A stretch of DNA of 43,199 nt, taken from assembly GCA_964459805.1 (NCBI GenBank), contig CAYWOD010000005.1, positions 1 to 43,199 of the forward strand. Reading direction: 5' to 3'. Source of the stretch: DAOVRL01 sp964459805 (GTDB lineage Bacteria > Planctomycetota > Phycisphaerae > Sedimentisphaerales > Anaerobacaceae). The notes beneath the pieces are model-generated. The model worked only from the letters and a program-made list of their open reading frames with translations, ran no database searches and was not told the DNA's origin. Shown here piece by piece: positions 1-11,600 of the stretch. The position numbers and the translations under genes are program-made. The first letter of the stretch is position 1. The number at the start of each line of letters is the position of its first letter.

Positions 1-1
1 C

Positions 2-58
2 GGCGGCGGTCAATACGGCGGCGGTCAATACGGCGGCGGTCAATACGGCGGCGGTTAC
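2..58 (+). repeat. 15-bp in-frame tandem repeat (GGGQY) in the secretin
   Basis: At least three perfect copies of the 15-mer ggcggcggtcaatac run in frame from the window edge, followed by a degenerate fourth. They encode Gly-Gly-Gly-Gln-Tyr units forming a flexible linker in the secretin. The array may extend left of the window. Perfect identity at DNA level suggests recent slippage or recombination. Confidence 0.9.
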
Positions 59-1066
59 GGCGGCTATGGCGGCGGTGGGGGCAGCCAGCCGAAGAAGCTG
101 GCCGTGCTTCAGACGCGCGAGGTTCATAAGAAGATTGAGCAACTGCTTGCCGAGCTCCGCAAGTCGCTGGGTAATCAGGTTTCCATCGAGGCGAGATTTT
201 TGGTTGTTAGTGAGAATTTCCTTGAGGACATCGGTCTGGACCTGGACTTTGGTTACTTCGGGACTCCGGGCAAGATGGGGATATGGACTTACGACCAGGG
301 TTCGTATCTTGGCACTAAGCCGGATGTTTCAACGAAGGTTCCCGGTAGTCTTGGTGGTATTTCTGAGGGGATGCTGATTCAGGGCGGTTATACGGGGTTC
401 ATCCTTGACAATTTGCAGGTGAGCCTTCTTCTTCGGGCGACGCAGGCCCATACGGATGCGAAGACTTTGACTGCTGCCAAGGCTACGGTATTGAGCGGAG
501 AGACGGCGTCTTTCTCGGTTCAAACCACCGTTTCGTATGCGTTGCCGCCTGACGTAGAATTTGGCGGCGGCGCGGGCGCCTTTCAGGGCGGGGGATATCA
601 GACTTCGAGCGTGCAGCAAAACGTAAGTAGTTTGCAGGTGGGCAGCAGTCTGGAGATTAGTCCGACAATTGCCCACGACAAGAAACACGTGCTGCTGTAT
701 ATAATAACTCAACTGCAGGATTTGCTTCGGATGAAGAGCCATCTGGTTGAAGGTCCTGTTGGTGCGGACGGTACGGTCCAGCAGTACACGGTAACTGTTC
801 CCGAGACGGAGACGTCGCAGGTTATGACACGTGTGAGCATTCCTGACGGCGGAACTCTGCTGCTCGGCGGTCAGAAGATAACGGCTGAGATAGAAAAGCA
901 GGTAGGTGTCCCGATATTGAGCAAGATCCCGCTGGTTGGGCGGCTATTCGAGAACCGGAGCAAGATCCGGGACCATAAGATATTGCTGATATTAGTTAAG
1001 CCGACGATTATTCTGCAGGAGGAGCGCGACGCGGAGGCGATTGCGGCATTGAGAAGTGAATCTTAG
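2..1066 (+). CDS. gspD: Type II secretion secretin (GspD-like), 5' partial
   Basis: This frame is open to the left edge, so the N-terminus lies outside the window; 354 codons are visible. The C-terminal half is a secretin domain, the outer-membrane ring that passes folded proteins in type II secretion and related systems. The end is diagnostic: 'GTLLLGGQ', then 'VPILSKIPLVGRLF' and a 'KILLILVKPTII' strand close to the stop. The visible N-terminal part is a Gly/Gln/Tyr-rich linker before a helical stretch beginning near nt 90. A GTG at 104 could be read as a start, but the open coding frame upstream makes an internal start unlikely. The gene precedes a giant secreted protein on the same strand. 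The family call is firm; the choice of GspD over PilQ-type or another secretin is less certain because the N-terminal domains are missing. Confidence 0.88.
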   Translation, partial: GGGQYGGGQYGGGQYGGGYGGYGGGGGSQPKKLAVLQTREVHKKIEQLLAELRKSLGNQVSIEARFLVVSENFLEDIGLDLDFGYFGTPGKMGIWTYDQGSYLGTKPDVSTKVPGSLGGISEGMLIQGGYTGFILDNLQVSLLLRATQAHTDAKTLTAAKATVLSGETASFSVQTTVSYALPPDVEFGGGAGAFQGGGYQTSSVQQNVSSLQVGSSLEISPTIAHDKKHVLLYIITQLQDLLRMKSHLVEGPVGADGTVQQYTVTVPETETSQVMTRVSIPDGGTLLLGGQKITAEIEKQVGVPILSKIPLVGRLFENRSKIRDHKILLILVKPTIILQEERDAEAIAALRSES

Positions 1067-1175
1067 AGTAAGGGGGCGTTTATGGGGCTTTATTTTTTGG
1101 GGTCGTCCCGACATTTTTATGAAAGGTAATTCACATTCATAAGTTATTTACCCGACTTGTTAGTTGGAGGGGTCG

Positions 1176-1241
1176 ATGTTTTTAGGGACAATAACAGACA
1201 AATTATGGAAATGGAATTATGAAGCGAGAAGTACTGGTTAG
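1176..1241 (+). CDS. Possible 21-codon leader ORF overlapping the giant gene start
   Basis: An ATG at 1176 sits 5 nt after a strong Shine-Dalgarno GGAGG (1166-1170, within TTGGAGGGG). The frame runs 21 codons and stops with TAG at 1239-1241, past the ATG of the giant protein at 1219 in another frame. The giant start itself has only weak GGA triplets in front of it. The arrangement fits a leader peptide with translational coupling. No homology is recognisable, so this rests on the ribosome-binding site and the overlap alone. Confidence 0.3.
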   Translation: MFLGTITDKLWKWNYEARSTG

Positions 1242-2640
1242 CTCACTGATTTTATTGTGCGTGGGCGTAGTCACGCAGGCGGTTGATTTATCCGGGGTCC
1301 CATTTTGCGATTCATCGCAAAATGGAATCGCTGCATATAGGGAAGGCGAACTGGTTGTTCGATTTGTTGAGGTTGAACCGGGTTCGCAGCCGGTAGAAGG
1401 TCCGGTAATAATGGGCCCACGAAGTCGGCGTGCAGTAAGGGATATAATGTCCGATTATATTGTTTCCGGGGCGACAGTTGAGAAGGAGCTTGACAAGGTT
1501 GTCGAGGGTCTGGCGGTTGTGAAACTGCCTGAAGGAACGTCTCTGTTTGAAGCGGTTTTGCGTTTCAACGGCTCGGGCAACGTTTTGTACGCCGAGCCGA
1601 ACTACAAATATAGGCTGCTTGCAATTCCTAACGATCCGAATTTTCTCGATCTTTGGGGGCTGAACAATATCGGTCAAAGCGGCGGTCTTATGGATGCTGA
1701 CATTGATGCAGTGGAGGCGTGGGATATAACGACCGGTGATCCGAATGTTATCGTGGCGGTAATGGACACGGGGATCGACTACAGCCATCCGGATTTGGCC
1801 GATAATATGTGGGTGAACATTGCGGAGGCAAACGGGCTGCCCGGCGTTGACGACGACGACAACGGGTATATTGACGACATCTATGGTTATGATTTTGCCG
1901 GTGCCGACGCGAACGATCCGAACGACGGCGACAACGACCCGATCGATTTTTTCTTTCACGGCACGCACGTAGCAGGTACGGTCGGGGCAGTGGGTGATAA
2001 CGGCGAAGGCATTGCCGGGGTGTGCTGGGATGTCAGGCTGATGGCGCTGAAGGTTTTCGCGGATGATTACAATACGGTTCCTGAAGTATTCGCGAGTGAT
2101 GCGGTTGAGGCGATCCAGTACGCGGTTGAGAATGGTGCGAGAATCATAAACGCCTCGTGGGGCAGTGGGTCGTATTCTCAGTCGCTTTATGACGCTATAT
2201 CGAGCGCCGGGGAGGCGGGAGTGCTATTCGTGACGGCGGCGGGTAACGATTACGGCAACAACAATGACTTGTATCCTTTCTATCCGGCGAGCTATGACCT
2301 GGATAATATCATTTCGGTAATGTCAACGGACGCCTACGACCAGATGTCGTTCTTTTCGAATTACGGTCCTGTTTCGGTTGACGTGGGTGAGCCTGGTTCG
2401 GCGATTCTGAGCACGTTTCCGACGTATCCGACGTTCGGGATAATGTGGTATGGTTTCTCGCTGGACTACGAAACTCTGAGCGGCACGTCGATGGCGGCTC
2501 CACACGTATCGGGTGCTTGTGCGCTTATGTGGTCTCAGTATCCGGAGCTGCCTGCGGGTACATTGAAGATGCTGCTTCTGAGCAGCGTTGACCCGGTACT
2601 GCCGAATCTATGCAGCTCGGGGGGTCGCGTTAACCTGTAC
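1219..2640 (+). other. Domain: signal peptide, propeptide and S8 subtilisin domain 1
   Basis: After the signal peptide a propeptide-like stretch (about residues 35-130, starting 'GELVVRF') precedes the protease. Catalytic residues are all present: Asp183 in 'VMDTGID', His247 in 'HGTHVAG', oxyanion Asn343 in 'TAAGND', Ser424 in 'GTSMAAPH'. Spacing is normal for a secreted subtilase, so it is probably active. It belongs to a different S8 branch from the two internal protease domains, which have a shorter Asp-His distance (40 residues against 64). Confidence 0.92.
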
Positions 2641-5600
2641 AAAGCGTTGACGGTCGTTCCCGAGGAGAAAGTGGGGCGTGTGCTGAATACAAGGGACGAT
2701 CCGAACGATCCCGGTAATCTTTATGCGTCAATCCAGCTGGCAATAGACGATGCGAACGACGGGGATGAGCTTGTGGCTGAGGCCAACAGTTTGTTTCATG
2801 AGGTCATAGATTTCAGCGGCAAAGAAATAACGCTGCGCAGCGGCGACATCAACAATCCGAGCGATCCGACAATAAGCCCGCAGAACACCTACATTCTGGG
2901 GACAATGGATGACGGTCCGGTGGTTACGTTTGCAAACGGCGAGGGTTCGGGCACGGTTCTGCGCGGCTTTACAATCAGTTGGGGTAACGCCGAGTACGGA
3001 GGCGGAATTACCTGCGACGGGGCATCACCGACGATAGCAGATTGTATTATTAAGGATAATACTGCGGAGTTCTACGGGGGCGGAATAGACTGCTATTATT
3101 CTTCTGCGATAATAAGGAACTGTATCATAACAGGCAACACAACGTCGGCGAGCATGGGTGTCGGCGGCGGCATAAACTGTGAGGAGGGGTCTGCGACAAT
3201 TTCCGGCTGTACTATCAGCTACAATTTCGCAGACAATGTCGGTGGCGGGATAGCGTGCTACAAGGCATCGGGGAGTATTTACAACTGCGTTATTGCGAAC
3301 AACGAGTCGATGTATCCAAGCGGCGGAATCGACCTGGATCAATCGTCGCCGAAGATAACGAACTGTACGATAGTGGTTGATGACGTCAATGTCCCTGCGT
3401 CTGGCGGTATCGGTGCGTATCAGGATTCATTCCCGATAATTAGAAATTGTATCTTGTGGGGCAACGGCGACGAGTTGCACAATTGTTCGGCCTCGTATTC
3501 GTGCATCGAAGACGGTGATGAGGGCGAAGGCAACATCAAGCTGAACCCAATGTTCATGACCGGGCCGCTTGGTGATTATTACCTGAGCCAGGTTGCGGCG
3601 GGGCAGCTTGTCGATAGTCCGTGCGTGGATAGGGGCGATCCTTTTCTCGAGTTTCCTTTGCGGCTGCGGATGCTTGTGACGACAACGAGGACGGACGGCA
3701 TCCGCGACGCAAATGTTGTTGATATGGGCGCCCATTTTCCGGTTTTGCCGGCGGAGCTTTTCGAGCTGAATGTCACTGTTGTCGATGCGAACGGTGCTGC
3801 AATTGATCCGAACGATCCGAATGCGATTCACGGCTACGTTGATCCGAACGGGGGCACGTTCAGGCGGTACGAAGTTGTTGGTCTTACGGCGTATCCGGAC
3901 GGGGGGTATCGTGTGAGGGCGTGGACGGGCACGGATGATGATTTGTCCACGGACGCCAATAATACGATTACGATAATTGCCGACGCGAACGTGACGATTT
4001 CATTCGAGGAAGTTCCTTTGTACCGGTTGCGCACCAATGTGATAGGCGGCAACGGAGGGATTTTGCCTTATCATCGAAGGGGCGAGTACTATGCGGAGGG
4101 CACGGTAGTGGCGCTTACAGCGACGCCCGAGCTTAATTACATTGTGGAAGTGTGGACGGGGACGGACGACGATACGTTGTGGACGAATGAGAATACGGTG
4201 ACAATGGATTCCGATAAGGATGTGATGGTTACGTTCCGGCAGCCGAAGGCTCTGTATGTTCCGGGACAGTTTGCGGACATCCAGGAGGCGATCTATGCGG
4301 CGTACGACCACGGCGACAAGGTGGTGGTTGCGGCCGGCACTTATTACCCCACTAACTATGTCAGTATTATCATCGATGCAAATTACTATTACTATGCGGG
4401 TTATGACTTTGGCGGTAAGGCAATTACGGTTGCCAGCGCGAATCCCGACGATCCTTGCTGTGTTGCGGCCACAGTTATCGCACTTGAGAATTATGGCAGC
4501 AGTCTTTACCGTGCTTTTATCTTCCAAAGTGGGGAAGGCAACGATTCTGTAGTGGACGGCTTTACGATAATCGGCAGCGGTGATCCGGGTCCGAGCTCGT
4601 TCGACGGGGGGGACGCGTGGGGGATAGACGCGGATGACATTTTTGGGGGGGCGATTACGTGTATCAACGGCAGCAGCCCGACGCTGTCTCATTTGGTGAT
4701 CAAAGACGTTGTTCCACACGGGGTGAAAGGTCAAAACGCCACTCATACGTTTGATCCTTATGATGCTCCACCCGATCAGGATGATGCGCTGGATGCGCTC
4801 GATCCGCTGGATCCTCCGGGACCGATCGATCTGAACGATGTTGTTCTCAAGTGGTCTCAGCCGCCGGTTGTGGACGTTGCCTCCGGCTTGGGATTTCAGT
4901 ACTTTACGGGCTGGCCTGAAGAGAGCAGTGAGGGCCCGCCGTTGGTCACTATGGCTGACGATTTTGTGTGCGACAGCGGATTGCCGCTGACGACGGTTCG
5001 TTGTTGGGGTTCGTTTAGAGATTTCAGCGGTGCTGCGGATGAGCTGCCACCGATGAGTGATTGGCCCATTACGTTCATGGTAATGGTTTGGACGAACGAG
5101 GCGGCAAACCCGTGGGATCCGATGGATGTGAACCATCCGGGCGAGCTGATCCACGTGGGATTGGCGGATCAATACTCGATAGGCTTTGTGGGCTGGGATG
5201 TTGATCCTCGTGATCCCGGCGGCGCGGACCCGAACAGACTAAGCAAGTTTCTTGTTGAGGCCAAACTGCCTCCGTCCGACTGGTGGTATCAGCCGGGTGA
5301 CTATGGGACGTACTGGATTACTATTGAACCGCTATATGCGACTGTCCCAACGGAGCTGCAGTGGGGCTGGGAGACTCGTCCGTGGGACCCGAATACCGGC
5401 GGCAGCGGAGCAGTCCGGATCAACTCTTTCGATCTGGTGAACTGGTCGTATGAGCCTATCCGGATAGGCTTTGAGCCGTGGGATTTGACTTTCGAGTTAG
5501 AATATAGTCCGGACGTCAGTGATCCGAACGCAGATATAGACGGCATTGGAGGTCAGGACGGTCAGGACGGTCAGGACGGTCTTGACGGTCGTGCGCTTTG

Positions 5601-8600
5601 GAGTGATCCGTGGATATGGCCGCCTGATCCGAGCGTGGATCCGAACGAGTACGCCGGTCGGGACGGTCTCAAGGGTGGGGACGGCGCTACAGTCTATGGC
5701 GCCGCCATGTACTTTGACGCGAACAGCAGCCCGATTCTCTCTTATATTACTATAATGAACTGCGAGGCTATTGCCGGCGACGGTGGTTTCGGTGGTCAGG
5801 GCCAGGGCGGTCGTGACGGGATGGATGGTCAGGACGGGCAGCCGGGCCAGGACGGTCAGGACGGCGGTGAGGGCTTAAACAATGGAGCAGACGGCCCCGG
5901 GGGTGACGGCGGCAACGGCGGCGACGGCGGCAGAGGCGGCAAGGGCGGCGACGGCGGTAACGGCGGGCGCGGCGGCAACGGGGGAGAGGCTATTGGCGGG
6001 GCGATATACTTCGGCGCCAACTGCCGGCCGACGTTACGGTTCGTTACAATAAAGAACTGCATGACCCATCAGGGCAGTGGTGCTGACGGGGGCAACGCCG
6101 GCGCCGGTGGTAACGGCGGCAACGGTGCAGAGGGCGCGGACGGCGGTAGCGCGGGCAGCGGCAATCCGGACGGCGTGGACGGCTTGCCCGGGTCCAACGG
6201 TCTGGGCGGTCCGGGCGGTGCCGGTGGTCACGGCGGGAATATGGGCTCAAACGGCCAGAGGTCGTGGGCCGGTGCGATATTCTTCGGTCCGAACAGCGTT
6301 GTCGATATGTCCGATACGGTAATCAGCTACAATACGACCGACACATACGCTCCAAAGTACGAGTATGCCGGCGGCAACGGGGCCGGGGGCGGCAACGGCG
6401 GCAACGGCGGCGGCAGCGGAGACACGCAGGCTCCCGGTGGCTGGGGCGGCGACGGCGGCAACGGTGGGATAGGTGAGCCGGAGGGTAACGGGGCCGGCGG
6501 CGGCAGTGGCGGCAACGGTGATATGCCGGACGGGATAGACGGGATAGACGGTGTCGGCGACTGGTACAGTTTTCAGGATTACCCGACGTACGGCACGAGC
6601 GGGTACGGGGGGGGTACTTACTACGGCGCGAATTGCGTTACGTGGCTGAGGGACTGCACAATAAGCTATAACAGGGCAAGTTCTGCCAGCGGCGGCGGTG
6701 AGTATTATGCGGGGCAGTCGGAAGTGATGATGGATCGGTGCGAGTTCATCGGCAACACAGCGGCGGGGAGCGGCGGCGGCCAGTACTTCGGTTACTACAA
6801 CTCAGTAGAGGTCAATGATTGCGATTACGTCAACAACACAACCGGGGTTGACGGCGGTGGATTGCTTATTCTGTCGGACTGCAACCTTGCGATCATCGAC
6901 AGCAGGTTCATGGGCAACTCGGCGGTGGATTACACGTATTCGTTCATCGGGACGACTCTGAGCAGCGCTACGGGCTATTCGATGGGCATGCAGTACACCG
7001 GGTGCGGCGGTGCCGTATATGGCGGCGGCGTATTGATCTACAGGTATATATATGATCCGTGCGATCCGTATGGTTATACGTATGAAACAGAGTTGCGTAA
7101 TAACAGTAATATAACGGTAGAGAGCAGCCAGTTCGTTAAGAACCAGGCGTCTTTCGGCGGCGCGTTGTACTGGCACGGGGAGGGTTCTGAAGTCAGCATA
7201 GTTGATTGTGCGGTTCATAACAACACGGCGAGTCACGGGGGCGGTATGTTCTGGAGCAGCGGTTCTCCGGAGATTACCGGCTGCAGCATTCGTGGGAACA
7301 ATGCCGATGCTCACCGGCTGGAGTTCCTGGATTCGGCACTGCTCGGATATTCTACTCTTCATCAGTACTTAGGTGATCAGAGCTTCTACGGCGGCGGTGG
7401 CGGACTCTTCTGCTGGTCATCGGGTGCGAAGATTGAGAACTGCTTTATAAGCGACAACTTGGCGTCGGGTTCGGGCGGCGGTGTGTATTTCGGGGGCGAT
7501 CCGAACGTTCCGATACTGCGGAACTGCTTGGTGAAGGGGAACTCTGCGGTTCTGGACGGCGGCGGTATTGTTTGTTACTGGTATGTGACTCCTGAGATAT
7601 CGAATTGTACGATTGTTGACAATGAGGCGTACGACCCGCGTGATCCGAAGCACGGCAGGGGCGGCGGCCTGAGCTGCTCGTATGAAAGCGAGACCCTGCT
7701 TATTGACAGTATTCTGTGGGGCAATACTGGAATCAACGGCAACCAGATTGCAATAGGTAGTGATCTGGAGCCGATTTACATTGACCGTCCTGCGGTGCTG
7801 ACGGTTTCGCACTGCGATATCGAGGGTGGTTCTGATGGGGTGTATATGGAGCCCGGTCGGACGCTCAACTGGCCGGCCGGTAATATCGATGCCGATCCGA
7901 ACCTCGTGCTGCCTTACTACTACCTGAGCCAGACGGCTGCGGGAGAGGCGGTTGATAGTCCGTGCGTGGATGTGGGAAGCGGGTTGGCGGCGGATCTTAA
8001 TCTTGGCGATTACAGCACTCGCTCGGACGGCGTGAATGACGTTAGCGTGGTTGATATGGGTCTGCACTATCCGACAGCGGCCGGTCAGGTCAGCCTGACG
8101 GTGAACGTTATCGGCGATCATGGTACGGTAGCTCCGATGAGCGGGCTGTTTAACAAGTACACGGTGGTTGTGCTTACGGCGACGGCGGACCCGGGCTATC
8201 GCGTAAGGTGGATAGGAACGGACGACGACACGTCGGCGGCTCTAATCAATATGGTTACGATGCATTCGGACAAGACGGTTACGGCCATAATAGAACAGCC
8301 TACGGTACTTCGTGTTCCTTCGGAGGAGTTTCCGCGGATTCAGATGGCTATCGATGCAGCACAGGACGGCGACACGATTGTTATCAACGAGGGGACTTAT
8401 CGTGGAGAGAATCTCGTTATCGACGGCAAGGCTATTACTCTGACGGGCACGAACCCGGACGATCCATGTTCGGTCGCTATGACGATTCTTGATGGGGACG
8501 GTTACGACGGTCGCGCACTTACGATATCGAGCTCGTGCGGTCCTGATACTGTTATAAACGGTCTTACGATAGCGGACTACACGTGGGGTCGGATACCGAG

Positions 8601-11600
8601 ACTACCTCCTCCGTATCCAGGTAACGACGGCTACGTCGGCTTGGACATCTGGGGCGGCGCTATATATATTGCTTCGGGCGCCAGGCCGATCATTGCGAAT
8701 TGCCGGATTGTCGATTGCCGGCTCAGTGGCGGCGATGCGAGCGGGGGCAACGACGGTGCGAATGACGGCGATCCGACTGACCCGACCAATCCGGATTCGG
8801 CCCTGTGGCAAAAGGGGCAGGACGGCGGTCGCGGCGGTGACGGCGGCAGCGCTTACGGCGGCGGTATTTACTGCGATGCCTACAGCGGCCCGACGATAAC
8901 GGGTTGTACGATTTTGGGTTGTCGTGTCTTTGGCGGCGACGGTTTTGGTGCCGGGGCGGGCGGCAACGCAGTGGATAGGGGTGGTAACAGGTTAGGGGGG
9001 CATGGCGGCGACGGTGGTCACGCCGGCGGCGCTTACGGCGGGGGTATTTACGTTGGCCACGCAAGCAGCGCGACGATTATAGACTGTGTGATTGAGGATT
9101 GTCTGGTGACTGGCGGCAGTGCCGGTGATGCAGGCGTAGGCGGTGCGGTAAACGGCAGGAGCAGCCAGGGCGGCAACGGCGGTTTCGGGGGGGACTGCGG
9201 ACGTGCGTACGGCGGCGGCATATACTTTGACGGGCAGACATTTGCTACTGTTACGAATACGAGTGTACTTAGCTGTACGAGCACTGGCGGCGACGGTGGC
9301 GACGGTGGTGATTATGGCCCCGGCCCCGGTACCGCTATAGATGGCGATCCTTGCAACGGCGGGGGATATTTCGGCGATTACTGGCGAGAAGGCGCATTGG
9401 GCGGTGGGGTGTATTGCGGGGGCGAGAGCAACGTGCGTTTCGAGGGGTGCACAATCAGCGGTAATGTGATTAGCAGCGCAATGAGCGGTCAGGGCGGCCT
9501 TTGGCCGGGCGGCGGCAGGGCGGAACCGTGGTGGCCCTATCTGATTCCGGCATACGGTGCGGGTGTTTTCGCAGATACGGATTCGACATTGACGTTTACA
9601 CTGTGCCACGTGACGGACAATAACGCTGTCAGTGTTGCCGATCCCGGTGATCCTAACGATCCGAACGCTATCGGTTATCGGATTAGTCCCTATGTCAGCT
9701 TCGGCGGGGGACTGAGCACGGTCGGCGGCGAGAGCGTTACGATAGCGGACAGCAACTTTTTCAGGAACAACGTAACGATCGGCGGTGGTTTGTACTTGGA
9801 TGATACCGAGTTCGAGATAGCCGACAGCAACATAGCGGACAACTCGGCGTTCAAGGGCGGGGGGGCGTATGTCGTTGAGTGCAACGTAGCGACGATTACG
9901 ACGAGCACGATTATGGACAATACTGCAACGCGCCCGGGCGGCGAGGGCGGCGGTGTATATGCTGCCTCGTCACCGATGGAGATCATCGATAGTCTGATCC
10001 AGCGCAACCACTCGGAGTACTCCGGCGGCGGTGTATATGCGTCAGGCAGCGGCTCGGCTCCGGCGGCGCTGAGGAACAGTCTTATAACATCTAACACCGC
10101 TATCAAGGACGGTGCGGGTATATCAAGCTTCTGGCATAACGAATTGGTCATTTCTAATTGTACGATAGCGGACAACGAGCTTTTAGGAGCTCCAGCGTAT
10201 GGCGGCGGTTTGTTCATCTCTTACGGCAGCAATGTTGAGATCATCAACTCGATCATCTGGGGCAATGTGAGCAAATACGACGGTACGCAGATTGGCGTAG
10301 GCAACGGCGATCCTACGTATCCGCTGCCCTCGCGGGTTGACGTTACGTATAGTGCCATTGAGCCGGAGCCGAACGACGTTAATGAGTTTGGCCCGACGGC
10401 GCTGGACATTGCCTTTGTGATAGACTCGACCGGCAGCATGAGTTTTGACATTGCGGCCGTCACCGCTGCGGTAGCACAAATCACGGACCTTATAGCGAGG
10501 ACTATTCCCGACTTCCGGATAGCGGTGGTTGACTATCGCGACTTTGACGATCCCAATTTCAGCTATGGCATGGCCGGGGATTATCCTTATAGAGATGACT
10601 GTCCGTTTACAAGGAACGTCGCTGCGGTGGCTGCGGGTCTGAATTTGATACAGGCCGGGGGCGGCGCCGATATAGAGGAATCGGTTTATTGCGCGCTGAT
10701 GCACACTATTAACGGGCCGGGACTGGAGGCGACGCTGACTGCCAACGGTGCGGCGCGGTTTATTGATCCGGCTTCGCCGGGAATTGGTCCGTGGCGCGTT
10801 GGTGCAAGGGTGGCCAGGGCGATTATTCTTATGGCGGATGCTCCGCCGCACGATCCGGAGCCTTTCACGAATTTTGTCCTTGACGATGTTATAGGCGCTG
10901 CGACAGCTCCTCCTGCCCCGATAAGCATCTTTACGATCCCTGTGCGAGGCAATCCTGCGGCAATCACATACTTCAGCGCCCTGTCCGCAGGGACGGGCGG
11001 AGTGATGGTTGAAGCGACCGATGCGAGCGAGGTTGTCGATGCGATTATGGAGGCGATCAGGCTGCTTGCGTGGGTCCCGCCTGCTATTTATGTTGAAGAG
11101 GGTTGCATATTGACGGGGTGGGATGCCGACGCCGATCTATGGGATCCCAATACGTTTAACATCGATAGCGACCCGAATTTTGTTCACGGTTACTATCTGA
11201 GTCACATTGCGACGGGCCAGCCGATTGACAGCAACTGCATCGATGCCGGAAGCGACCTTGCGAGCAATGTTGGCATGGACGCATATACGACACGGATCGA
11301 CGGGGTCAACGACGTGAACGTGGTTGATATGGGCTACCACTACAGCGAGGGGATTGAGCAGTACGAGCTGACCGTGAATATACTTGAGGATGCGAACTAT
11401 CCGGGGATTCACGGCTCGGTTGATCCGAACAGCGGGTTGTACTTCGACGGCGCAGAGGTGACTTTGACTGTGAGGCCCGATCCTAATTACTACCTCAAGG
11501 GCTGGTACGACGCCAACGACATTCTGCTCGGCGTGGGCAGGACGTTGGATGTGGTAATGGATTCCAACCAGGTGATTAACGTGAGGTTCAGGCAGCCTCG

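Larger units (their letters stand above)
4246..8301 (+). repeat. Giant protein module 2 (largest beta-helix, Gly-rich insertions)
   Basis: Residues 1010-2361. The N-cap reads 'FADIQEAIYAAYDHGDKV'. The helix is interrupted by a separate domain of unknown function (4835-5515) and by long Gly/Asp/Asn-rich loops (5540-6560). The module closes with 'YYLSQTAAGEAVDSPCVD' near 7918 and one beta-repeat (8090-8300). Its insertion slot (near 7805-7870) is empty. Confidence 0.85.

Noticed and set aside
104..1066. Secretin starting at GTG 104
   Set aside because: The frame is open and coding (GGGQY repeats) up to the window edge, and the remaining protein would lack the N-domains a secretin needs.
1067..1218. 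Terminator between the secretin and the giant gene (GTCG-tcc-CGAC then a T-run near 1100-1120)
   Set aside because: The stem is only 4 bp; too weak to call.
4000..5172. Long minus-strand open frame (390 codons) inside the giant gene; similar ones at 18658-19827, 20440-21441, 24121-25239 and 29395-30744
   Set aside because: They are antisense shadows of the repetitive coding strand: Arg/Ile/Val/Ala-rich translations with no recognisable domain, ribosome site or gene context.
5890..6560. Regular short DNA repeats that could suggest a CRISPR or minisatellite
   Set aside because: The periodicity is three and nine bases in frame, encoding GGN/GGD triplets within the giant protein; there are no equal-length spacers.
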